Shown here in pieces: positions 52,270 to 62,179 of a DNA stretch of 64,000 bases (position 1 is the stretch's first letter; every line of letters starts with the position of its first letter). The notes under the pieces were generated by a model. It did no database searches, was not told where the DNA came from, and saw nothing but the letters and a program-made list of their open reading frames with translations. Location: positions 3,455,790 through 3,519,789 of the forward strand of contig NC_086363.1 in NCBI RefSeq assembly GCF_036324505.1, given 5' to 3'. Both the position numbers and the translations under genes were made by a program. Origin of the DNA: Eleginops maclovinus. Lineage: Eukaryota; Chordata; Actinopteri; Perciformes; Eleginopidae.

Positions 52270-52585
52270 ATTTCAGTTAGAAATCAGAATACCTTTATTC
52301 GTCCCACAGAGGGAAAATGGACATTTGCTACAGCAACAGAGCCAAAGACAGCTTTTAAAAAAAAAAGCATGCATTAAAAACAATATTAAAGATAAGAAAT
52401 AGAAAATAACAATACAATTACACAATTCACTAAAAGAGATATAGCAGCCAGGTATATAATGCACAGTTATTAATGGCATATGTGGCAGGAAGGGAGGACC
52501 TGCGGTACCTCTCTGTGAGACACCGGGGCTGTAGAAAGGCAGACATGCTGTTAAGAAGGAGCTGTACGGTGTTTTCGGATGTTAT
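52270..52585 (-). mobile_element. Retroposon 3' fragment, reverse orientation
   Basis: gaatacctttattcgtccca at 52287-52306 is the reverse of a tggacgaataaaggtattc-type tail common at the 3' ends of teleost retroposons. Upstream material includes gacctgcggtacctctctgt and gctgtagaaaggcagacatg, a degenerate coding-like body. It sits between piscidin genes 1 and 2. Confidence 0.45.
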
Positions 52586-53285
52586 GTTGAAATCAACACA
52601 TACATATTCCACATTTCTGTGAATTCTGATGAAAAAAGGAAGAGGTTCATCTGATCTATTGTCCAATATACATATCGCAAACATGTCAAATAGATTTTTT
52701 TAAACCCAGAAATGTCAGAGTTATCTAATGTTTGAGAAAATGCAAAGTATAATATAAAACCTTTGATCCACAGTGGCCCAAAAAAGGTATGGCAAATAAG
52801 AAATGTATCATCTAGAAGAGTCACACAGCCAAAACTAAACATGACACATTATAAGAATATTTCTAGAGACTTCAAACAGCGAGCAAAGCAACCTCTGAGT
52901 CGAAGAAAAGTAGTGGCAACACTCAAGGACACAAGATTTTAGCTGAGTCATTTTCATTCAGGAAGGAAGATACACAAGTGGCATCACTGTATCACAAAGC
53001 CTGTCGTTCGGACATAACACAAGACCATAATACAACTCCATGTAAGGCTGATATTGAAAATAATGTGTTCACACAAAAAAGACAAAGAACACACACATTA
53101 AGGGTTTAGAGCAGAGGTTTTCAGAGTCTGACAATCAAAACCTTTCCAGGCAAGTTTGCATTTAAAATGAGCTGCTTTTTTTGATGAAGAGTATTTAACA
53201 GGAATATTGAGACATCATGGGCACTCTGAGTTGAACTACCTCAGGATGTGTTTTACGTTGCTGGATTGCAAAACATTGCACATAC

Positions 53286-53315
53286 CATGAGTAAGGACAA
53301 ATTCTCCATAAAAAG
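53286..53315 (+). promoter_or_regulatory. Core promoter of piscidin gene 2 (weakened TATA)
   Basis: catgagtaaggacaaattct followed by ccataaaaag. Compared with genes 3 and 4 (ggggaaattctccc, ctctataaaag), both the kappaB-like block and the TATA box are altered, so expression may differ. Confidence 0.55.
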
Positions 53316-53516
53316 AGATGGCAGCCATCCACCAACCCACACAGACCTGTAGATCTCTCCCTGCTGATAACTACCAGTGACTTAAACCTTCACTTAGAGG
53401 AAAGAAGTGAGTATCACATCTGCGTTTCAGTTATGCTGATGATTACAATTGAATATTTAATATCACGCTAAAACCAGGACAAAGGCGGTATACACATTTG
53501 TTTGTTTGTTTACAGG

Positions 53517-54198
53517 ATGAAGTGCACCACCATCTTTCTGGTGTTGTCCATGGTGGTCCTCATGGCTGAACCTGGGGACGCTTTCTTTGGCCACATTTTA
53601 AAGGGAATTGTTGGCGGTAATCATTATTAAGAATATACTTCTGACATGTTTGACATCGCTGGTGTAAATAATCATTACGTTGATGCATGAATGTGTGTGT
53701 AAACAAAGCTAACCTGAGTGTCAATATTTTAAAGGTATGACATGTGTTCAGTTGATTGTGAAAACTGTCAGATATCTAAAGATTCATTCATAATAATAAT
53801 AATAATAAAGAATCAATTCTGTACCTACAATATTTAAATAAATGTTTAAAAAGCCTTACAGTGTTTCATGATGAATTCAAAGTACTACACATGATAACAC
53901 ATGTCTTTCTTACATCTTTTTAGTCGGCAAGCACATCCATGGGTAAGGACTACTCCTTGATATCTCCCTTTAAAAGTGCTCTAGTTGGCTTGCTTTTAAA
54001 TATCTAAACTGAACTCTGAATCCTCTCCTCATCATCAGACACATCCACGGGAGACACGGTGAAGCGATGAGGGACCAGGACGCGATGAGGGACCAGGAAG
54101 CGATGAGGGACCAGGACGCGATGAGGGACCAGGAAGCGATGAGGGACCAGGAAGCGATGGACCAACGAGCGTTTGAACGAGAGCGAGCGTTTGCCTGA
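53517..54198 (+). CDS. Piscidin-like antimicrobial peptide precursor, gene 2
   Basis: Coding exons 53517-53616, 53924-53942 (19 nt) and 54039-54198, after a 5'UTR exon ending at 53406; 92 residues. Signal [20 protein letters not shown] plus DA is cut before FF. The mature peptide starts [18 protein letters not shown] and continues HIHGRHG, unusually rich in histidine because HIHG is repeated across the last exon junction. The propiece has five 6-residue repeats of MRDQ(D/E)A and ends [13 protein letters not shown]. The acidic propiece probably masks the cationic peptide until processing, as in other piscidins. This is the longest propiece in the array. The ATG is the first in exon 2, right after the acceptor tttacag, as in all six genes. 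Poly(A) signal at 54247. The call is firm at family level; activity is not known. Confidence 0.92.
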
Positions 54199-54995
54199 GT
54201 CTACAATGATGGAGCAACCATGAAAATGAAATGCTTTTTCTCCTTAAATAAAGCAAATAAAATGGACTCATCTGTGCTAACCATTGCTTGAAAGTAGAAT
54301 GTCATTATTGATTTAAACGTCATTTGGAATAAATCTTCTTTGTTATACAGCAAACCGTTTTTCTTGTGTCTTGGGACAAACTTAAGATGGAATTAGTGTA
54401 AATATTAGTCTAAAGTTGCATACATTTATGCCAATTCATGAACTACATGGTGAAAGGAATCCTGAAATACAGCAAAAAACAAGTCCTATTATATGTCGTC
54501 TTTAGAGTAGTTAATATAGGGAGAAAGACCTCGTTAGGTAGGCCTATACTAAGGTCTCTACTAAACTAACATATTGTGAATAAAAGTAGTGGCAAAAGTC
54601 AAGAACACAACATTTCAGCTGACTCATTTTCCTTCAGTAAGGAAGACACAAACGTGGCATCCCCGTAGCACAAAGACTGTCCTTAGCACATAACACAAGC
54701 ACAGACAAAGCCGAAGCTAAGTAAAGGGATCACTTTTGACATAAACAACTCCATTAATGCTGGTATTGAAAAAAAGATTTAACACAAAGAACTAAAATAG
54801 ATACACATCAAGAATTCAGAGCAGAGGTTTTCAAAGTCTGACAATCACAATGTCTCCCAGGCAAGTTCTGCATTTAAAATGAGCTGCTTTTTTTCCTGAT
54901 GCTTATTTGGAAGAAAGGTTAATACAGCATTACACTTTGAGTTGAACTACGTCAGGGTGTGTTTTACCTGACTGGACTACAAAGAATTGCACACA

Positions 54996-55031
54996 CGATG
55001 AGTAAGGGGAAATTCTCCCACTCTATAAAAG
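54996..55031 (+). promoter_or_regulatory. Core promoter of piscidin gene 3
   Basis: cgatgagtaaggggaaattc with tccc following, then tataaaag at 55024-55031. The ggggaaattctccc block is palindrome-like, with the half-site arrangement of Rel/NF-kappaB sites but one base longer than the standard decamer. tgagtaa upstream is AP-1-like. Confidence 0.65.
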
Positions 55032-55231
55032 AGATGGCGGCCATCCACCAACCCACAGAGACCTGTAGATCTCTCCCTGCTGATAACTACCAGTGACTTA
55101 AACCTTCACTTAGAGGAAAGAAGTGAGTATCACATCTGCGTTCAGTTATGCTGATGATTACAATTGAATATTTAATATCACGCTAAAACCAGGACAAAGG
55201 CGGTATACACATTTGTTTGTTTGTTTACAGG

Positions 55232-55881
55232 ATGAAGTGCACCACCATCTTTCTGGTGTTGTCCATGGTGGTCCTCATGGCTGAACCTGGGGACGCTTTC
55301 TTTGGCCACATTTTAAAGGGAATTGTTAGCGGTAATCATTATTAAGAATATACTTCTGACATGTTTGACATCGCTGGTGTAAATAATCATTACGTTGATG
55401 CATGAATGTGTGTGTAAACAAAGCTAACCTGAGTGTCAATATTTTAAAGGTATGACATGTGTTCAGTTGATTGTGAAAACTGTCAGATATCTAAAGATTC
55501 ATTCATAATAATAATAATAATAAAGAATCAATTCTGTACCTACAATATTTAAATAAATGTTTAAAAAGCCTTACAGTGTTTCATGATGAATTCAAAGTAC
55601 TACACATGATAACACATGTCTTTCTTACATCTTTTTAGTCGGCAAGCACATCCATGGGTAAGGACTACTCCTTGATATCTCCCTTATTTTAAAAGTGCTC
55701 TAGTTGGCTTGCTTTTAAATATCTAAACTGAACTCTGAATCCTCTCCTCATCATCAGACACATCCACGGGAGACACGGTGAAGCGATGAGGGACCAGGAC
55801 GCGATGAGGGACCAGGAAGCGATGAGGGACCAGGAAGCGATGGACCAACGAGCGTTTGAACGAGAGCGAGCGTTTGCCTGA
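55232..55881 (+). CDS. Piscidin-like antimicrobial peptide precursor, gene 3
   Basis: Coding exons 55232-55331, 55639-55657 (19 nt) and 55758-55881, after a 5'UTR exon ending at 55122; 80 residues. The signal peptide is the same as in gene 2. The mature peptide starts [18 protein letters not shown] and continues HIHGRHG, so in the mature region gene 3 differs from gene 2 only by Ser for Gly at mature position 11. The propiece has three MRDQ(D/E)A repeats, two fewer than gene 2, then [13 protein letters not shown]. The surrounding unit is nearly identical to those of genes 2 and 4, so duplication or conversion is recent. Poly(A) signal at 55930. Confidence 0.92.
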
Positions 55882-56672
55882 GTCTACAATGATGGAGCAA
55901 CCATGAAAATGAAATGCTTTTTCTCCTTAAATAAAGCAAATAAAATGGACTCATTATGCTAACCATTGCTTGAAAGTAGAATGTCATTATTGATTTAAAC
56001 GTCATTTGGAATAAATCTTCTTTGTTATACAGCAAACCGTTTTTCTTGTGTCTTGGGACAAACTTAAGATGGAATTAGTGTAAATATTAGTCTAAAGTTG
56101 CATACATTTATGCCAATTCATGAACTACATGGTGAAAGGAATCCTGAAATACAGCAAAAAACAAGTCCTATTATATGTCGTCTTTAGAGTAGTTAATATA
56201 GGGAGAAAGACCTCGTTAGGTATACTAAGGTCTCTACTAAACTAACATATTGTGAATAAAAGTAGTGGCAAAAGTCAAGAACACAACATTTCAGCTGACT
56301 CATTTTCCTTCAGTAAGGAAGACACAAACGTGGCATCCCCGTAGCACAAAGACTGTCGTTAGCACATAACACAAGCACAGACAAAGCCGAAGCTAAGTAA
56401 AGGGATCACTTTTGACATAAACAACTCCATTTAATGCTGGTATTGAAAAAAAGATTTAACACAAAGAACTAAAATAGATACACATCAAGAATTCAGAGCA
56501 GAGGTTTTCAAAGTCTGACAATCACAATGTCTCCCGGGCAAGTTCTGCATTTAAAATGAGCTGCTTTTTTTCCTGATGCTTATTTGGAAGAAAGGTTAAT
56601 ACAGCATTACACTTTGAGTTGAAATACGTCAGGGTGTGTTTTACCTGACTGGACTACAAAGAATTGCACACA

Positions 56673-56708
56673 CGATGAGTAAGGGGAAATTCTCCCACTC
56701 TATAAAAG
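56673..56708 (+). promoter_or_regulatory. Core promoter of piscidin gene 4
   Basis: The kappaB-like block is identical to that of gene 3 (ggggaaattctccc), followed by tataaaag at 56701-56708. The 5'UTR exon ends at 56798. Confidence 0.65.
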
Positions 56709-56907
56709 AGATGGCGCCATCCACCAACCCACAGAGACCTGTAGATCTCTCCCTGCTGATAACTACCAGTGACTTAAACCTTCACTTAGAGGAAAGAAGT
56801 GAGTATCACATCTGCGTTCAGTTATGCTGATGATTACAATTGAATATTTAATATCACGCTAAAACCAGGACAAAGGCGGTATACACATTTGTTTGTTTGT
56901 TTACAGG

Positions 56908-57572
56908 ATGAAGTGCACCACCATCTTTCTGGTGTTGTCCATGGTGGTCCTCATGGCTGAACCTGGGGACGCTTTCTTTGGCCACATTTTAAAGGGAATT
57001 GTTAGCGGTAATCATTATTAAGAATATACTTCTGACATGTTTGACATCGCTGGTGTAAATAATCATTACGTTGATGCATGAATGTGTGTGTAAACAAAGC
57101 TAACCTGAGTGTCAATATTTTAAAGGTATGACATGTGTTCAGTTGATTGTGAAAACTGTCAGATATCTAAAGATTCATTCATCATAATAATAATGAAGAA
57201 TAAATTCTGTACCTACAATATTTAAATAAATGTTTAAAAAGCCTTACAGTGTTTCATGATGAATTCAAAGTACTACACATGATAACACATGTCTTTCTTA
57301 CATCTTTTTAGTCGGCAAGCACATCCATGGGTAAGGACTACTCCTTGATATCTCTCTTATTTTAAAAGTGCTCTAGTTGGCTTGCTTTTAAATATCTAAA
57401 CTGAACTCTGAATCCTCTCCTCATCATCAGACTCATCCGCGGGAGACACGGTGAAGCGATGAGGGAACAGGACGCGATGAGGGACCAGGACGCGATGAGG
57501 GACCAGGAAGCGATGAGGGACAAGGAAGCGATGGACCAACGAGCGTTTGAACAAGAGCGAGCGTTTGCCTGA
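56908..57572 (+). CDS. Piscidin-like antimicrobial peptide precursor, gene 4
   Basis: Coding exons 56908-57007, 57312-57330 (19 nt) and 57431-57572; 86 residues. Exon 2 encodes the same signal and N-terminal half as gene 3 ([18 protein letters not shown]). The last exon begins LIRGRHG rather than HIHGRHG. This swaps two residues for Leu and Arg and resembles the hydrophobic-basic ending of classical piscidins. The propiece has four repeats with two private changes ([12 protein letters not shown]) and the ending [13 protein letters not shown]. The sequence after the gene (tcttgtgtgttattcaaaag) matches that after gene 1 rather than after genes 2 and 3, so the array's outer copies share a 3' flank. 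Poly(A) signal at 57621. Confidence 0.92.
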
Positions 57573-57924
57573 GTCTACAATGATGGAGCAACCATGAAAA
57601 TGAAATGCTTTTTCTCCTTAAATAAAGCAAATAAAATTGACTCATTGTGCTAACCATTGCTTGAAAGTAGAATGTCATTATTGATTTAAACGTCATTTGG
57701 AATAAATCTTCTTTGTTATACAGCAAACCGTTTTTCTTGTGTGTTATTCAAAAGATCAAATCTGAAGAAAGAAAGACATGTGTGTTGGCCTTTACGCCAT
57801 CCAGATGACAAACTCAAGATGAAATTAATGTAAATATAAGTTGGATTAGCATACATTTATGCCAATTCATGAACTAAATGATTAGAAGAATCCTGAAATA
57901 CAGTAAAAAAATCAATACACAAAA

Positions 57925-57985
57925 CAGCGTGACTGTGTTTAGGCATATAAGGACTTCCCTTATATGCCTAAACACAGTCACGCTG
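57925..57985. repeat. Perfect 28-bp inverted repeat with 5-nt loop
   Basis: Left arm 57925-57952 (cagcgtgactgtgtttaggc, then atataagg), loop acttc, right arm 57958-57985 exactly complementary. The homologous flank of gene 1 (about 52050-52110) has only the right-arm-like sequence (acagtcacgctttttt), so the left arm is an added inverted copy. It lies between genes 4 and 5. Confidence 0.93.
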
Positions 57986-58279
57986 ATTTGTCTATCGATG
58001 TAATTCAGAATACAAACTAAATGAACAAAGCTAGATATAATCCTTCATCAAATACAATAAGTGGTCGTTGATAGCTGAGTCCTCCACATGCATTAAATTA
58101 AAATATGTATTCCTTTAAACTCCAAATTCCTCAGAGACGTGAACGTATAACGAGACAAAATGGCGCTTTTCTTCAGAAATAGGGACATTTATGACACCAT
58201 TTTTACACGTGAATGCAAATGAGTGATTGAAGAAGTGACCACAACGTCTGTCAGACCGGTTTACTTGCAAGCATGGCAT

Positions 58280-58317
58280 GAACCGTGAGTAAGGGAAATT
58301 AGAAACCGCTATAAAAA
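58280..58317 (+). promoter_or_regulatory. Core promoter of piscidin gene 5
   Basis: gaaccgtgagtaagggaaat, then tagaaaccgc and tataaaaa at 58310-58317. The block keeps gtgagtaagg but the kappaB-like half-site is replaced by ggaaattagaaacc, which has the GAAANN(N)GAAA look of an interferon-response element. The 5'UTR exon ends at 58410 with a canonical gtaagt donor. Confidence 0.6.
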
Positions 58318-58506
58318 CAGGGCTCTACGATCTACCGACCAACAGAGCTTTACCAGATCTCACGCAGCTCGACTGATACCAGCCTTTTGTCCTCCATCTT
58401 TAGAAGAGACGTAAGTATCTTATCTTCCTTTATTTGTGCTGTTACACACAACTGGATATATAAAATCAATGTTTGTCAAAAATCACGACACACTCTTTTT
58501 CTCAGG

Positions 58507-59059
58507 ATGAAGTGCATCACCGTCTTTCTGGTGTTGTCGATGGTCGTCCTCATGGCTGAACCAGGGGAGGCTTTCTTTCACCACATTATTGGAGGACTTA
58601 TTGAAAGTAGGCCGAACTATTATAACCATTGCTATTAACATTTGACATTTTTTGCACAACATAGCTGGACATGCACTTGTGTAACTAATCATGATACAGA
58701 TGCATGATTACATGTGTACTTATAGAAGCTAAACTGAACCTCCATACTTCAAACCGTCAAATATCTGCACTATGTTGATTATAAGGCCTTACAATGTCAA
58801 TTATACTGCAAAGCTCACCAAATGCAATGTCCTGATGGTTGTTTCTTCTTTCTTTACTAGTGGGCAAGCACATCCATGGGTAAGGTGTTTTGCTTGACAC
58901 GTTTGACTTTTGCTTTCGTTGCATTAATTGTTTTATTCCTGAGCACTTTGAATCTTCTCTCCTCCCAACAGACTCATCCACGGGAAAGAGTTTAAAGCGA
59001 TGCAAGAGCAGGACATGATGGAACAACGTGCGTTCGAACGAGAGAAAGACCTTGCCTGA
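58507..59059 (+). CDS. Piscidin-like antimicrobial peptide precursor, gene 5
   Basis: Coding exons 58507-58606, 58861-58879 (19 nt) and 58972-59059; 68 residues. Signal [20 protein letters not shown] plus EA; mature FFHHIIGGLIEMGKHIHG continuing LIHGK. Unlike genes 1-4 it starts FFHH, so it keeps the His-3 of the amino-terminal Cu/Ni-binding (ATCUN, X-X-His) motif known in classical piscidins. The propiece is short: one repeat equivalent (MQEQDM), then MEQRAFEREKDLA. Gly-Gly at positions 7-8 and a Glu at 11 reduce the charge of the N-terminal helix. Poly(A) signal at 59150. More diverged than the 2-4 group, but the exon phases are the same. Confidence 0.92.
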
Positions 59060-59722
59060 GTCCATCTGATAAAACCAATGCTTTCTTCTTCTATTCCACA
59101 TTAAAACATAATCAAAACGGAGAGTGTGATTGAACCATTTGTCATATGGAATAAATCAGCATTATTATACTGAAAACATCTGCCTATGGTCTTATTTTTA
59201 AGAAAACCGGGATGGAAATAATAAGAATTTCGTGTTATGCAAAGTCAACATATTAAGCCGTTTGATTTGATTCAACTGAATTAAAAACCTTACAGGGATA
59301 GGTGACAAATTAAAGATAAAAGCAGTGTAAAAATATGTAGATTTGAGTTTTTGCACTACTGTACAAACTAATATACAGTAGAAAGACGATCAGAATACGT
59401 GGTAAAAGGTTTACGTACGATTATTTATGTACACAGAGAGAAGGGTAACCTTTTAACACCTTGGTTAAATAAAGGAATTTATCAGAATCAGGAAGCTTCC
59501 TTTTTTAATTCACAAAAGCAACAAAACATGATTAGTACTTAATACTGTACAACTGAGGATGTTGATGCAACATGATGTAGCAGAAACCGCAAAGCCACAT
59601 CCGAAGGCCCCGCAGGAGTCCTGACGAAAGCCAGACGTATGTTATTTCCAAAGAAACGAATCAGCGGTGTCAAACAGTGGAACGCACGGACACAGGGTGA
59701 CGTGTGTCGTACTGCAGTATGT

Positions 59723-59928
<206 letters not shown>

Positions 59929-59944
59929 CTCCTTGTCTATTTTA

Positions 59945-60310
59945 ACAGGGAGAGTCGAACAGCTTGTTGTTGAGTGGGCTGTATGTGCAACTACTTGTAA
60001 ACAACAACAACAATAATGCATTATTATTTTTACTTTACTAAATGCTAACATGACTAAGAAATGTTTTCCTTGGACTTTAGGGTTTCTGTAGAGCAAGGTT
60101 TTGTGAGAATTCTATTTGAATTATTTCCTTTAATCGTCATGATTGTTTTCTCAAAGGATTCCTGGTATAGTTTACTTAGTTTTTGAAAAGGGAAACAGCT
60201 TGTTGTTGAGTTGGCTGTATGTGCGACTACTTGTAAACAATAATGCATTATTATTTGGACTTTACTAAATGATATGATGACTAAGAGGTTTTCATTTGAC
60301 TTAAGGTTTT
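59945..60310. repeat. Two copies of a ~125-bp dispersed repeat (third copy at 63,700)
   Basis: aacagcttgttgttgag, ggctgtatgtg, cgactacttgtaaacaa, taatgcattattattt and actttactaaatg occur at about 59958-60075 and about 60193-60310, in the same order. A third, more diverged copy lies at about 63708-63835. Together they frame gene 6. The family is not identified. Confidence 0.75.
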
Positions 60311-60724
60311 TTTGTGCATTAAGGTTAGGGTTAGGTGTTGTGTGTTTATTAAATTGAATGAAAGCACCTCAATAAACTACAATTCAGACTAATAAAAAAG
60401 ACCAAAGCTAGAGATAGTTACCTAATGTAATAAATGTGTTGCGTAAAAAGCTTCCTGGTCCGTCAAATAGAAGAATTTGAAAGATGAAAGGAGCTGATAA
60501 ACTGCTCCAAAAGCTTCATTAGATAAAGTGCACATCCAATAAATACTATTTATTATTATCAAACTTAACAGTCATTAAAGAAGTGGAATATGTACGATGA
60601 CTTTTTGACGCTGTGTTGAACTACTTTATCCACTTCTTTACATTCTGAGTTCCAAGAAGTGGGTAGAGTGAAGCCCACAGGGTGTGTTTGAACTAACAGT
60701 ACAGCAAAATGCTGCCCACACCCT

Positions 60725-60757
60725 GCTTAAGGGAAGTTTCAAACCCCCTATATAAAC
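60725..60757 (+). promoter_or_regulatory. Core promoter of piscidin gene 6
   Basis: gcttaagggaagtttcaaac, then ccccctatataaac with the TATA box at 60749-60756. ggaagtttcaaa resembles an IRF/ISRE or weak kappaB site. The 5'UTR exon ends at 60839. Confidence 0.6.
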
Positions 60758-60839
60758 ACATGTATAACACAAAGAAATTCACACCAACTGTAGATCTCAC
60801 ACTGCTCGACTGAAAACTGCATTAACTTTGAGAAAAGAA

Positions 60840-60914
60840 GCAAGTATCTCATCTTCACTTCTGCTGAGAATTATTACCGACACGGTCTAAACTTTTGTTT
60901 ACTTTTTCTTCCAG
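60840..60914 (+). other. Candidate GC-AG intron in piscidin gene 6
   Basis: The donor aligned with the gtgagtatc donors of genes 1-4 reads gcaagtatc here (60840-60848), the usual strong form of a GC donor. The acceptor is ttcttccag ending at 60914. No GT donor is available at the same position. Confidence 0.65.
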
Positions 60915-60915
60915 G

Positions 60916-61928
60916 ATGAAGTACGTCCAACTCCTTGTGGTGTTGGCGCTGGTCGTCCTCATGGCTGAACAAGGGGAGGCTTTTTTTCACCACATCTTTG
61001 GAGGGATTTTCCATGGTAACTATTATTAAATTGTATAAATATATACACCTTTTTTCACATGCCATTGATGGGAAGGCACTGTTGTAACCTGGCCTAGTTT
61101 TCTTATCTAACAATTCATGATGTTGTTGAGGTGCCATGTGATTAAAAAAAGGGGGCCTTTTGGAAGTTTGTCCTTTTTGTGATAATTTAAAAAAAGGCAC
61201 CGCAAAAAAAGTTCAGTTTTGTTAACAACATGACAACCGCAGTACCTTAATGAATGTTTCTGAAGATGTACAATATGAAAACAAACATTAATGCAATGTC
61301 CTTTCTGTTTTATTTTTCTATCAAGCCGTCAAAGGGTAAGGCCTTTCACTTCTCTTCTTTAAAAACAAAACAAAAGGGCGGCAGAGGCTTAGTCTGTAAG
61401 GGCTTGGAGTGGGGGGTCCAAAGGGTCGCCGATTCACGTCCCGATTGGACCAAAAAAATGGAGTGAGCCGGTAGCTGGAGAGGTGCCAGTTCTCCTCCTG
61501 AGCCACTGCCGAGGTGCCCTTGAGCAAGGCACCGACCCTGATTCTGCTCGCTGGCGCCGGGTACCTGGCAGCCTCCCTGCTCTGCCACCTCTCCTGCATG
61601 TGTGTGGTTGCTTGTGCATGTATATCATTGTTGCTTGAGCATGTACTGTATATCCTCCGTGTGTGTGTAATGTGTGTGTATAACACCAGAGTGGGGAAAG
61701 ACATTTCCCTTCAAGGGATTAATAAAGTATATCTTCTTCTTCTGCTTGATACTTGATTCATTCATAATAAATAAGAGCTCTTGCTGCATTATTTGTGATA
61801 TTCCTGAGCTGAACTCTATGAATGTCCTCTATCCAACCACCAGACTCATCGGGACTAAAAAATATGATGCCATGATGGAGCAGGAAGCGTTGGATCGTGC
61901 GGTGGAACGAGAGAGAGAGTTTGCCTGA
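60916..61928 (+). CDS. Piscidin-like antimicrobial peptide precursor, gene 6
   Basis: Coding exons 60916-61015, 61326-61335 (10 nt) and 61844-61928; about 64 residues. Signal MKYVQLLVVLALVVLMAEQG plus EA; mature FFHHIFGGIFHAVKGLIG then TKK. The start FFHHIF is that of moronecidin/piscidin 1, and the X-X-His copper-binding start is kept. The microexon is 9 nt shorter than in its paralogues, so the GKHIH segment is missing and the peptide is three residues shorter, but the phases still fit. The propiece has one repeat equivalent (MMEQEA), then LDRAVEREREFA. The last intron holds a SINE. The 10-nt exon is inferred from phase, the acceptor (tatcaag) and the donor (gtaagg), and needs transcript support. 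Poly(A) signal at 62041. It is the most diverged member of the array. Confidence 0.85.
61374..61743 (+). mobile_element. tRNA-like SINE inside the last intron of piscidin gene 6
   Basis: The pol III-like head (ttagtctgtaagggcttgga, then gggtcgccgattcacgtccc, a weakened B-box) is followed by cccttgagcaaggcaccgac, gcctccctgctctgcc and a tail ggattaataaagtatatctt with (ctt)n. This is a common teleost SINE layout. It is absent from the matching introns of the other five genes and expands this intron to about 508 bp. Confidence 0.7.
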
Positions 61929-62179
61929 ATCCACGACGGTCCACCCGATGGAGAAACCCCCAAAACTTTGTTTCAGATGAAAATGAATGCTTCTTTCACA
62001 GTAACATTAAAACAATTCATTAACTCAACATGCTAACCATAATAAATATGCACTGTAGCAGCAAAATACGTCTCCCTTGTATTATTCTAAAGAAAATTCT
62101 GAATTAACAAGTATTTTTTAAAGCTTAATTAAGACTAGAGTGAAAGCCATTCAGGTCAGAGTCCATGACTACAACTTAG

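Larger units (their letters stand above)
53405..57730 (+). repeat. Tandem segmental duplication carrying piscidin genes 2-4
   Basis: Genes 2, 3 and 4 lie in units with ATG-to-ATG spacings of 1715 and 1676 bp. Exon 2, its flanking introns, the microexon, the 3'UTR and the sequence beyond it are almost identical between units. Differences are mainly a few indels, a variable number of 18-bp coding repeats (this accounts for 36 bp between genes 2 and 3) and an aataataat run in intron 2. The upstream unit of gene 3 (about 54480-55120) is nearly the same as that of gene 4 (about 56160-56798). Gene 1 and its flanks are an older copy, and genes 5 and 6 older still. Confidence 0.9.

Noticed and set aside
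54035..54271. Minus-strand Pro-Ser-Gly-rich frame ([11 protein letters not shown]) opposite the piscidin last exons
   Set aside because: It is the antisense of the 18-bp coding repeat of genes 1-4. The plus strand gives spliced, family-matching proteins.
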